This document shows, in pieces, positions 23,001 through 32,000 of a stretch of 64,000 nt of DNA; position 1 is the stretch's first letter, and every line of letters starts with the position of its first letter. Both the position numbers and the translations under genes were made by a program. Location: positions 2,480,001 to 2,544,000 of the forward strand of contig JAYJMM010000106.1 in the NCBI GenBank assembly GCA_037349105.1, given 5' to 3'. Below the pieces are notes generated by a model. It ran no database searches. It had not been told where the DNA came from and saw only the letters and a list, made by a program, of their open reading frames with translations. Origin of the DNA: Limnomonas spitsbergensis. Lineage: Eukaryota; Chlorophyta; Chlorophyceae; Chlamydomonadales.

Positions 23001-23859
23001 GCCGTACACGCTGTCGGAGAACGCGGGGCTGAACCCGATCCAGATGGTGACGGAGCTTCGGAAGCTGCACGCCAAGGGCGAAAAGCACGCGGGCATTAAT
23101 GTGAAGAAGGTGCGAGGGGGGGCGGATGTGTGCAACACTTGCATGCTGGATAAGAATGTGGTCCCCACTGGCGCGGTGGTGGCTGCCTAGCAGCCTGCCA
23201 AACGTGCACGAAAACAGTTACGCTCATGCTGCAGGGCGGCTGGCGATAAGGCGATCCAGGTTTGATTTTGTGTACCCAATGGTGGTCTTGGGTGAATGAC
23301 CACAGTTTGTGCTGTCCACACTGAACAAGGCTGCATCCTTACACGCTGGATGAGAATGTGGTCCAGCCCCTCCTGTTGAACGAATGTCCTCATGCGCCGT
23401 TTCCTCCAGCTCCCCTTTTCATATAATTGCTGTGTCTGATCACTCTGCGGGTATGCATCAAAAAACATGCTGATGAGGACGTGGTCCCATCCCACCTGTT
23501 GAGCGTAAGCTTCCTCCCCCTTTTGATCCAACTGGCCTTACGTCCGATCTCTCCGCAAGGGTGCATCACAAACATGCTTGACGAGATTATGATCCAGCCT
23601 CTCCTGTTGTCTCCTAACTTGCGATGTGTCCGATCTCTCCGCATGGGTGCATCACAAACATGTTTGACGAGATTGTGATCCAGCCTCGACTGTTGTCTCC
23701 TAACTTGCCATGTGTCCGATCTCTCCGCAGGGGTGCATCACTAACATGCTTGACGAGAATGTGGTCCAGCCTCTACTGGTCACCACCAGCGCCATCACGC
23801 TCGCCACGGAATGCGTTCGTATGATCATGAAGATCGACGACATCGTGCCCACGAGATAA
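17084..23859 (+). CDS. CCT4: T-complex protein 1 subunit delta (CCT4), 12 exons, 532 aa
   Basis: One of eight subunits of the cytosolic chaperonin CCT/TRiC, which folds actin and tubulin in an ATP-driven double ring. Exons: 17084-17239, 17300-17413, 17489-17632, 17702-17769, 18090-18188, 18697-18832, 19297-19374, 19725-19828, 20559-20592, 21891-22037, 22720-23109, 23731-23859. All junctions are GT..AG with matching phases, and the 532-aa length is normal for the family. Visible motifs are LGPRGMDKM (44-52), TNDGATIL, the nucleotide-binding GDGTTS (95-100), [16 protein letters not shown] and the C-terminal KIDDIVPTR. The combination of [18 protein letters not shown] with the KIDD end points to delta rather than another subunit. 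The ATG at 17,084 is chosen because it gives a family-like N-terminus. Four junctions have decoy copies or satellites in the neighbouring intron. Confidence 0.97.
19375..19520 (+). repeat. Donor-side decoy of CCT4 exon 7
   Basis: The sequence TACACGCAGGTATGTGTCAA, spanning the exon 7 donor, is repeated once about 77 bp downstream, followed by similar intron sequence. Confidence 0.8.
19840..20330 (+). repeat. CTG-rich irregular repeat in CCT4 intron 8
   Basis: Runs of GCTGCTGCT interspersed with ACTGTGGAAA and GGGG motifs. Irregular trinucleotide-rich expansion, not coding in any CCT frame. Confidence 0.65.
21213..21830 (+). mobile_element. TA-flanked TIR element, copy B
   Basis: Left end CCGTAGAACCTCTTAGACTC, right end GAGTCAAAGCGGTTCTACGG, with TA on both sides, inside CCT4 intron 9. 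Internally it shares a degraded coding-like patch (about 21,526-21,700) with the inverted copy at 45,804-46,671, including a [14 protein letters not shown] segment, so the family once carried an open frame. No catalytic motif is visible. Confidence 0.8.
22038..22400 (+). repeat. Donor-side decoys of CCT4 exon 10
   Basis: The exon 10 end (GAAGCTGGGCTCTGCTGACC, TGGTGGAGGAGGTTGAG, then GTGAGGGTGGATGG) recurs near 22,136 (close copy), 22,253 and 22,330 (progressively diverged). Confidence 0.8.
23114..23729 (+). repeat. Acceptor-side decoy array of CCT4 exon 12
   Basis: About five copies of the exon 12 start (GGTGCATCAC, AACATGCTTGACGAGA, ATCCAGCCT) precede the real one at 23,731, near 23,114, 23,329, 23,448, 23,563 and 23,645. 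The last two are closest to the real exon and keep TCTCCGCA just before the exon edge; in these two the AG is CA or AA followed by GGG or TGGG, so they may be inactive. Confidence 0.87.
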
Positions 23860-24099
23860 GCACACAGTGTGTTTTGGCACGATCAGCGCGGCTTCAGGAT
23901 GCTTCATGTAATCATGTGTTTGAACGAAATGAGTGCTTACACGATCACATAACAGCGCGCGCACTCATCCGACTGGCGTTGGTTGTCACCCTCGGCCCAG
24001 GATTCTGTCTGGCATCTGTCCCCCTGCGTCCAACTCAAAGTCTTCCAGTGCACTGTAACTCTTTCCTGAAGGGGAAACCGTTGCAGTTTTTTTTGTCCA

Positions 24100-24470
24100 T
24101 GATGTTACATCTCTGGACCCTGCATAAAAGGAAATGGCGCATGGGTGTCCAACTTCTTGGTTGGGGGGTATAGTTTCTTGTAACGACCTCTGATTGAGGC
24201 CTGCCTACTTTGTGTCATGCATGATGGCCCACTCAGCCGAGCGTTCAGCAGGGCCCAGCGGGTATGCACCGTTCTGAACTTGTGTCCTGATGGGTGAATG
24301 AGGGTGGGGACTGGGGTGATATCATACTCTGAACTTGTTTGTTCCGTTTCGCTGTGGAGCTCCATGGCATGGAGCCATGGACTGTAATAACCTGAAATTG
24401 AAGGTGTATCTGTGGTCAAGGACGTTACTGGGCCCCCACGCTCACAGACGGCCATAAAAGCACTGGCCCT
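24100..24470. other. Intergenic, with short repeat fragments
   Basis: Contains an F2-like fragment near 24,100-24,150 (GTTACATCTC..ACCCTGC) and an S1 SINE 3' fragment at 24,235-24,290 (GCAGGGCCCAGCGGGTATGC). No gene seen. Confidence 0.45.
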
Positions 24471-25400
24471 GTCCTTTGCACCTGAGGTACCAAGCAGGGC
24501 TGCCCACTCCTCTCCAGTCTACCACCGTTCACCTCAGGCCGCGGCAATGCCTCAAGAGCAGGATGCAGTCTAGCATCTGCGCCAGGCTACCGGCGTCCGC
24601 TGCCAGCGGGGGGGTCGTGAGGGAGCAGCAGATCCAGCTGTTACAGCGTAGTTGGTGACAGCACGTACTGCTTCTAAAACGCAGAGATTGCACCAGCAGG
24701 ACAGCCCACTCATGTCGGCAGCCATGGTGGCCGACACGCAGCTCGCTGTCAGGCAGGGTACAGGAGGACGCAGTTGCTGTACTTAATGGCGTTACACCTC
24801 TGGGGGGAGATGGTCCAGTAGTATAACACTGGTGGCATCCATGCCCAGAGGTTGAGGGAACGAACCCGCCACATGATCTTCTCTCTCCCCCCGCCTAGAG
24901 CGCCGGGTTCCATGTTCCTGACCCCTCACATAGGAGGATGGCATGGCTGCACCATGGCCCAGGCTGTGCATGGTAGCTGGAATTGAGCCTAGTCATTCCC
25001 TACCAGCCCCACGTGGCCGAGCGTTCAGCAGGGGCCCAGCGGGTATGCACTGTTCTAAACCTCTGGGCCATGCTGAATTGATGCTCGGCCACGTCGGCAA
25101 ACAAAGGAAAGTCAAGGGAGACGGCACACGAGGAAAGACAGGAAAGCAAGTTCACCTGAGAGTTCACCCACAAAACAAGGACATAGGCCGGGCAAACCGT
25201 ATCCCCTGCCCCTGAAAAGAGTAGCCTTCAAAAAGCTCAACTACAAGTGAATTGCTAGGTGCCTTGCTGGAGCTGGAGCTGGAGCTGGGATCAGCCGTCC
25301 CCGAACTGCGTCAGACAGCGACTGACCTACAGCCGCTACCTGTCACAGAGGTGCTAGCACTACTTGATGCGAGCAGGGCCCAGAGGTGTAGCGTCATTGA
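24471..25400 (+). mobile_element. Retroelement fragment with nested F2 and S1 insertions
   Basis: The flanks 24,690-24,783 (ATGTCGGCAGCC, CAGCTCGCTGTCAGGCAGG) and 25,240-25,370 (GCTAGGTGCCTTGCTGGAG, GAACTGCGTCAGACAGCGAC) match adjoining pieces of the minus-strand fragment at 45,402-45,800. Here they are separated by an F2 copy (about 24,784-25,238), which itself contains an S1 SINE. This gives three layers of insertion. Confidence 0.6.
24805..25059 (+). mobile_element. S1 SINE, full-length copy with 8-bp target duplication
   Basis: A 255-bp element flanked by CCTCTGGG at 24,797-24,804 and 25,060-25,067. Its head resembles a tRNA: A-box-like TGGTCCAGTAGTATAAC and, about 35 bp on, a B-box-like GGGAACGAACCC. 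The body contains ATGGCCCAGGCTGTGCATG and the 3' end GCGGGTATGCACTGTTCTAAA. It fits a Pol III-type SINE; the tRNA of origin is not determined. Confidence 0.8.
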
Positions 25401-26117
25401 CCTCTTGGCCCCCGATCCTCTCTCTCCCCCCTGTCTACATCATTGGGCTAAATGCTCCTGACCCCTCACACAGGAGGGTGGCATGGTTGCACCATTCTTA
25501 ACCTCTGGGCCATGCCCAGAGTTGCTTGGCCGCGAGGGCATCCAGGTAGTAATGGGTCGTTAAGTCTTAGTTGAAACATGATGCCTTCCTGTACGTTCAA
25601 ATGGATTTCACTGCAGCCTGTTCCCACTTTAGGGGGGAAATGGTCCAGTGGTTTAATGCTAGTGGCGTCCTGACCCAAATTATTGACGGGTCGAGCATGC
25701 CACTCATGCCCCGTTTTTAACATCATGCCGGTAGTCCTGAGGTGTAAGTTGTTCAGAATTACAACACTGGTGTCGTCGCAAGATATTGTTCGACCTGTGC
25801 ATAGGCGCCCACGCAGCCGAGCCTTATTTGAGCAGGGCCCAGAGGTGTAACGTCATTGACTTGGAATTGAGCTTGCTCAATCTCTTACCTGCCCCACGCA
25901 GTCGAGCGTTTGCAGGGCCTAGCGGACAAGCAACATCTTGAACATTATACTTTTGATATTGGTGTCATTGGCCTGCACTGCTGGCTCGAAGTATGAGGTA
26001 TTGGGCTCTTGCGGCTATAAACCATTATTTATCCCTGATCTACGTTACTTGTTAGATCGGCTACACATGCATACCTGCTGAAAGCCTTGAAGATGACTTG
26101 GATGAGACGAGCTTAGA

Positions 26118-26285
26118 TCGGTGCATACCCGCTGGGCCCTGCTGAATGCTTGGTCGCGGGAGGCTGGTAGGGAAAGACTAAGCTCAATTTTAGCTTCCAT
26201 GCACAGCTTGGGGGCCACGCCATCCTCCTATTTAAGGGGGGCAGGAAGATGGAACCCATCGATACAGACAGGGGGGGAGAGAGCA
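26118..26285 (-). mobile_element. S1 SINE copy, 5'-truncated
   Basis: The reverse complement carries GGTTCCATCTTCCTG, AGGAGGATGGCGTGG, CTGTGCATGGAAGCT and CAGGGCCCAGCGGGTATGCA in the S1 order. The tRNA-like head is absent. Confidence 0.7.
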
Positions 26286-26289
26286 TCGT

Positions 26290-27020
26290 TTGAAAGAGTC
26301 AAGGAAACTAGCAGCTCAGCGCCTGGAAACAGTTGCTGCAAGTTTACAAGGCAGGTTCATCATATGACCTTGTCGAAGTCGAGAGAAGCTTGGGACAGGT
26401 GCCTGCAAATCGGTTTCAGCATAAATAACTGAACAGGAAACCAGAGAAGTACCATTCTGGCCCCATCAGTTTTCGACCGGTGAAGCACCACGCCGGGGTT
26501 GTGGTAATTCTGTGTGCAGTACGCAAAGCCCCGGTGAACGAGCTATGACGCACCACAGGGGTCAAACTGTTGCACGCATGGTTATAAACGCAAAATTCTC
26601 AAAGGTTGAGATGCCAAGGATCTCGACCAAGCATGAGAAAATCATGTTCTGCACACACGTCGAATTAAAATAGTTTTAGGGTGTGCGGGCCAAAACATAT
26701 GCCCACATCCTCCAAGCAAAGTGCACGTACGGTGTACCAGGTTCACCGGCTCGCACTAACGTAAATATCCAAGGGCAAGAGAAGACCAGTATATCACAAG
26801 GAGCACACCAATTTATGATGCTAGTTTCCTTTTCTCCCAACCAGACAGGGAGGCAAACGCGGCCGGCTCTTTTTGAGCAGCGCTCGGAGGTGGGTGCCTA
26901 CGCCACTAAGCCTTTTATAGCAGGGCCCAGAGGCGGGCGCCCCCCCCCCCACGCCGGGCCTTGTCAAACATAATTGTCAAGCCATCGGCACACCACAAGG
27001 AATGACGCCAGCCGTGCAAC
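26290..27020. other. Gene-free stretch
   Basis: No convincing exon. In particular I could not find the missing C-terminal part of the uS7-like protein on the minus strand. A short F2-like tail (GCAGGGCCCAGAGGCGGGCG) is near 26,920. Confidence 0.4.
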
Positions 27021-27029
27021 CCGCTGCCA

Positions 27030-27095
27030 CTTTTGAAGGCCTTGATCTTATCCTGCTTCCCTTGAGAGGCCTCCGCGATCTTCAAACCCTAAACC
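27030..27095 (-). repeat. Decoy copy of the uS7-like exon 2 end
   Basis: Plus-strand TTGAAGGCCTTGATCTTATC, CTGCTTCCCTTGAG and CCTCCGCGATCTTCAAA repeat the last 60 or so bases of exon 2 (real copy 27,124-27,190). CCCTAAACC spacer lies between them. In the other genes such copies mark splice junctions, which hints that exon 2 ends in a donor rather than a stop. Confidence 0.75.
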
Positions 27096-27120
27096 GTAAG
27101 CCCTAAACCCTAAATTAATG

Positions 27121-28815
27121 CTACCCGCTGCCGCTCTTGAAGCCCTTGATCTTATTCTGCTTTGCTTGAGTGGCCTCCGCGATCTTCAAACTCTTTGCGG
27201 CTACCTCCGCTTCCAAAGCCGCGGCGCTTCCTGCCAGCTCCGTCCGCATGATTTCCATGGCTTCCAGGACAATCTTCTGGGCCACGGACTTCTTGCCCTG
27301 CCCAGCGCATGAAGGGGGGCCAATCCAGTCAGTCGTGATGTAGTGATTCTATTTTGATTTATTTTTATGTTTTATTTATTTTTACCGTTATGTGCATCAT
27401 GTTTGATGCATGGGACAGGAGTCAGTTTGAGAAAAGAATAACTAGGACTAGAAAACCACTCGACCGCCCTAAAACTGGCGGCCAAACAAACAGGGCTGGC
27501 CACAAACGGGGCCAGCGGGTGGAGGCCAAAGTGTAGCTGACGTGTAGCTGAGTCACGAAATAAAAAGTCCATTAAGAGGCAGGCTACAGGGAAGGTTCGT
27601 TGATCACCATAGTGTCTGCCGAACAGAAAGCAGCACCGTTTGAAGTGCCATTTCAATGCTGTCAACCCTAGAGGGTTTAACCTCTACAAACATATTTTTA
27701 AATGCCTGACTAAACCAGGGTTTACACTCTTTTTAGTCAGGCATTCAAAATCGTTTTTGTTCACCATGTCATCTCTGCCGCACTGACAAAAATCACTGAT
27801 AGAAGTGCCAATTCTAATTTTGAAAACTATCTTTTCATGTCAGGCATCCAAGATTGTTACTGATCACCCATGGCGTCAGCTGCGCTGGAAACAGCAGTGG
27901 CTTGAGGAGCCATTTGGATTGTTTGCGACCGCCACTCTTTGTTCGAGCGGCCGACACCATGTCGTTCATCACCACGATTTCTGCCGCACTGACCGCCCAT
28001 GCAGTGCCCATGCAGCACCCATGCAGTGTCCATGCAGTGCCCATGCAGTACCCATGCAGTGCAGTGCCGCCCATGCAGTGCCCATGCAGTGCAGGGCAGC
28101 CCATGCAGTGCCCATGTAGTGCCCATGCAGTGTAGGGCCGCCCATGCAGTGCCCGAGGGCCGCTGCTTCGCACACATGCTTTGTTTATTTCATTCCTTTT
28201 GAACCGCCTCTTTGGTCAGGCAGCGGATGAGGTTGTTAATAACTATGGCATCTGTCTTACTGAGTACCCATGCAGTGCCTGAGGGCGCTGCTTTATCGAG
28301 CGTTCAGCAGGGCCCTAGTGGGTATGCACCGTTCTAAACATGCTTGTTTTACTTGATTCGTTCCGACCCACCTCTTTGGTCAGGCAGCCGACGAGGTTGT
28401 CGATTACCATGGTGTCTGCCTTACTAAGTACCCATGCGGCCTCCCGCGGCGGCAGCTTCACTTTCAATCCATTGATGTTCTTGCCTCTTCGCTCTGCAAG
28501 ACCCTCTGCATTCTGCTTTGCAACTGTCTCGAGGTAACCTGATCTTGATTTTTCTGGCAGGATGTGGTGAAGGCGGAAGACCCGCTTGACCGCTGGGCGG
28601 GACAAGAGATCCGTAGGCTCCTTTTCTGAGGTGGTTGCATGGGACGTATTTGCTGTGGCGTCCGGGCCGGGTTGATTCGAGGGATCTTCTGCGCTGACGC
28701 TTGCAGATGCAATCGATCGAGATGAGGGCTCAGCGAAACTGCGGAAGGCCGAGGCGAAGGGGCGAAAGCAAGTCGCGACGGCAGCCAGGGAGGGTTCGCA
28801 GTAAACTCGGATCAT
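27121..28815 (-). CDS. Probable organellar (mitochondrial) ribosomal protein uS7, 2 exons seen, 3' end uncertain
   Basis: Exon 1 28815-28372 (148 codons) and exon 2 27297-27121 join in phase 0 across a GTGGGT donor and a GGGCAG acceptor. The join recreates the uS7 core: DNLVGCLTKE then GKKSVAQKIVLEAMEIM, matching the family pattern LINCLMKDGKKSVAEKIVY. The first 45 or so residues (MIRVYCEPSLAAVATCFRPF and on, rich in Ser/Arg/Ala) look like a mitochondrial presequence. The oddity is that the family's C-terminal half (the GG..YQVPV and LAIRW region, and the FAHYRW end) is not seen. The frame runs through a charged helix (KSLKIAEATQAKQNKIKG) to a TAG at 27,121. A GTAGCA donor just before that stop could lead to exons I missed. 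It could also be a truncated gene. Confidence 0.55.
27460..27570 (-). mobile_element. F3 repeat fragment
   Basis: Plus strand carries GGCGGCC, GGGCTGGCCAC, GTGTAGCTGACGTGTAGCTG and AGTCACGAAA, the inverted F3 order. Confidence 0.5.
27701..27745. repeat. Perfect 14-bp inverted repeat
   Basis: AATGCCTGACTAAA at 27,701-27,714 and its exact reverse complement at 27,732-27,745, with a 17-bp loop, beside one of the decoy copies. Confidence 0.8.
27988..28160. repeat. 11-bp minisatellite
   Basis: Tandem CATGCAGTGCC-type units, about 14 copies, with some interruptions. Open in several frames only because of the repeat. Confidence 0.85.
28296..28338 (+). mobile_element. S1 SINE 3' fragment
   Basis: GAGCGTTCAGCAGGGCC then GTATGCACCGTTCTAAAC, in the intron of the uS7-like gene. 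Confidence 0.6.
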
Positions 28816-29079
28816 TGCAACAATAAGGTGAACAAGCTAAATTCAATTCAAAAATGAAACAGGTCCGTCGAAGGGTTGTCAGTGCGCTGCAATCTGTTCG
28901 GCAGTGGTTGGATGTTCCCGATGTCGTAGCGGAATCACGTTTACCTGAGGTACCGAAGTAGCTAAACAGGTAGCTGAGACTTTAGCGGAGACACGTTTTA
29001 CGACTGCACGTTTCCTACTGACGTGTCGGCTGCGCTTCCTCCACCTGCACAGAGTTCTGAATCACGATTTATATCCAAC
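28816..29079. promoter_or_regulatory. Shared head-to-head promoter region (uS7-like / PPAT)
   Basis: 264 bp between divergent start codons. No TATA box is evident. Inferred from gene geometry, as at 16,784-17,083. Confidence 0.45.
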
Positions 29080-32000
29080 ATGATGAAGAACCAGATGCTG
29101 AAGAGCTCAGCCCACGGGCGTAGCACCCACGCTTCCGTCGTGGCACGTGCGACGACGCGACAACCGATGAAGAGCGCCGTCTTCAGGCCGGCGTCCTCTT
29201 CGCCGATTGCGATGCCTAGCTCCAACAGCTCCTTTCTGAACAACATCGGCATGAAGGTGAAGGTCCTGGAGCAGCAAATCGCCAGGGTACCCCGCAAGCT
29301 GGCTACTTCCAGCCGAGCCCACACCAGGTAAGCCTCCCATCGAGCACGCCGGCTGCAAGAACTGCCTGGCCAATATAACTGCAAAACATCGATTCGGTAC
29401 CTTCCCGCTGCTGCCTCACATGGACGCCTACCCCCTGGGAAGCCTGGCCCAAAGAGCATGGTACATGGTACGCGCTTACCATCCAAGGCCATTCCTTCTG
29501 AATGACTGCCCCATAGAGCATAGCACTTGGTGCATCCTCACCTGCCCATGTCCGTCCTTTCCAAGGCAAGCCCTTCCAGCTCCTTCCATGGTGTGTGCTT
29601 GCTTCCTTCAAGGCCATATCCCACACAGCTCATAACATGGTGTGCCCTGGCTGCCACTCAAAGCCTGAAAGTATTCCTTCCGCGTTCCTGCCCCAAATAT
29701 CACATTATATTATCGACATGGAGCGTAGGCTGGCCCGCAATATCATGGGGTGCATGAGCGACCCCGTCAGCCCTCACAGAATCTGACATGGTGTGCTTGC
29801 TACCCCATACCTCACACCCACCCTGACCAGTCAAGACGTGTATGGTGTTTGCTGCTTACTATAAGGCCAGACCTTCCAGAGCCTGGCATGGTGTGCTCAT
29901 TGCCCCCCCCTGCCGAATCACGCCGCAGGGTATCGCTGCTTCATCTAAGGCCAGGACTCCTAGAGCCCGACATGGTGTGCTGCCCTGCCTCCCCCCTGCA
30001 GAATCGCATCGATTGTTTGCTCGCTGTTTCCTCGAAGCCCTGCCCTCCTAGAGCCTGGCTTGATGTACTTGCTGCCCCGCCCCCCCCCCCCCCACGCACA
30101 CAGAATCACGTCGCGCATGCTACTCGCTGCTGCATTAAGGTCGGCCCTCCTAGAGCCTGACTTGGCGTGCTGGCTTCCCCCCTGCCCGCCCTCCCTGCAG
30201 GATCATGCCCCTTATTAGCTTGCTGCTTCAATTAAGGCCAGCCCTCCTGGATCCTGACGTGGTGTGCTCGCTACCCCCCCCCCCCTACACGCACAGAATC
30301 ACGTCGCTGCTGCCTCTAAGGCCGGCCCTCCCAGAGCCCGACTTGGCGTGCTCGCTTCCCCCCTGCCCCGCCCAACCTGCAGAATTATTCGGCTTATTTG
30401 CTTGCTGCTTCCTGCAAGGCCAGCCCTCCTAGATCCTGACATGGCGTGCTTGCTACCACGTTGCCCCACAGAGTTACAACGAGCATGTATGGTATCATCA
30501 GCCCACAGATCCTTACAGATCCTCTCAGCCCCTCACAGACCCTCTCAGCCCCTCACAGACCCTCTCAGCCCCTCACAGACCCTCTCAGCCCCTCTTTCAT
30601 GACTTTGCTGCCCCGTCTGTCCCGCAGGATCACTCCTCAGATGTGCGGCATCATCAGCCCACAGATCCTTACAGATCCTCTCAGCCCCTCACAGACCCTC
30701 TCAGCCCCTCACAGACCCTCTCAGCCCCTCTTTCATGACTTTGCTGCCCCGTCTGTCCCGCAGGATCACTCCTCAGATGTGCGGCATCATCAGCCCACAG
30801 ATCCTCACAGATCCTCTCAGCCCCTCACAGATCCTCACAGATCCTCTTTCATGACTTTGCTGCCCCATCTGTTCCGCAGGATCACACCGCAGATGTGCGG
30901 CATCATCGGCGTCTTCAAACACGACGGCAGCGCCAACATTGAGATCTACGAGGGCTTGCTGATGCTGCAGCACCGCGGTCAGGACTCGGCAGGCATGGTG
31001 ACCACCGACTGGAACCGCTTCAAGGAGTACAAGGAGAACGGTAGGGACAGCTTCAAGGAATACTTACTGGTTATGACACATTAATACATTATATTACAAC
31101 CGGGTATACCGTAGATTTGATTTGCCTTGTCTCGGATATGAAAATGATTTCTTTGAAAATGATTTCTTTCAATGCTGCCCTCAGGGCAAATTATCGACAA
31201 ACTATCTTAATTTTTGGCTGGAAAGTGGCGTTCACAATCGACAATTAGTAAATTGATGGATCCCTCGACCCCAAGCAACGTTGATTATGAGGGAAGGCAA
31301 AGCAAATCCACACTATGACACTTTGGCTAAGTGCAGCGCACCGCAATGTGGCATCGTCACTTACCTGTGGGTCATTGTCTTGTCACCGACTGGAGCCCGC
31401 ATCAAGAAGAACGAGGAGAATGGCAGTGCCGACTAAATTTAGTACTTAATGACACATTGTTTAGGTAAAGTGCGCCGCAACGTGGCATGGTCGCTCTCCT
31501 ATGGGTCGTTGTTTTGTCACGGATCCCCTTCAAGGAGAGCGTGGAGAATGGCAGTGCCAGCTTTTCTTAGTACTGTATGACGCATTGTTTAGGTAAAATG
31601 CGCCGTAACGTGGCATGGTCATCATTCGGTAATCATTTTATTATGGACTGGAACCGCGTCAAGGAGTAAAAGTAGAAGGCTAGGGACAGTACTTTGGGAC
31701 ACATTATTTAGGTAAGCTGCGCCACCGTGTGCCATGGTGAGGTTGCCGACTGCTGCCCACTCGCGCAGCACACGGTAGTGTGCTCCTAGGACGTCATGTG
31801 CTTACAGAATTATAATCTTTGGTAGTCTTGCAGAATCTTCGGACTCTTAGCCGTCCAAAAGGAGGGGAGAAGATAAAAAAATGCTGATGTTTGTCAGACG
31901 CAGACCTGCCGCCTCACCCACCACCCCTCACCCACCACCCACCCCGTCTTCCAACTGTTGCTCTCTTTCGATGAGTGCTGAGACCTTTCCTTCCCTCAAC

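Larger units (their letters stand above)
27590..28275 (-). repeat. Donor-side decoys of uS7-like exon 1
   Basis: The exon 1 end (plus strand TTGGTCAGGCAG, GAGGTTGT, then ATGGTGTCTGCC) is closely copied at 28,215-28,275 and recurs more weakly near 27,955, 27,838, 27,735 and 27,594. Copies share the GTCAGGCA and TCTGCCG landmarks. Confidence 0.65.

Noticed and set aside
28816..29079. PPAT start at the GTG at 29,023
   Set aside because: The ATG at 29,080 is in the same frame and gives a transit-peptide-like start; non-ATG initiation is not needed.
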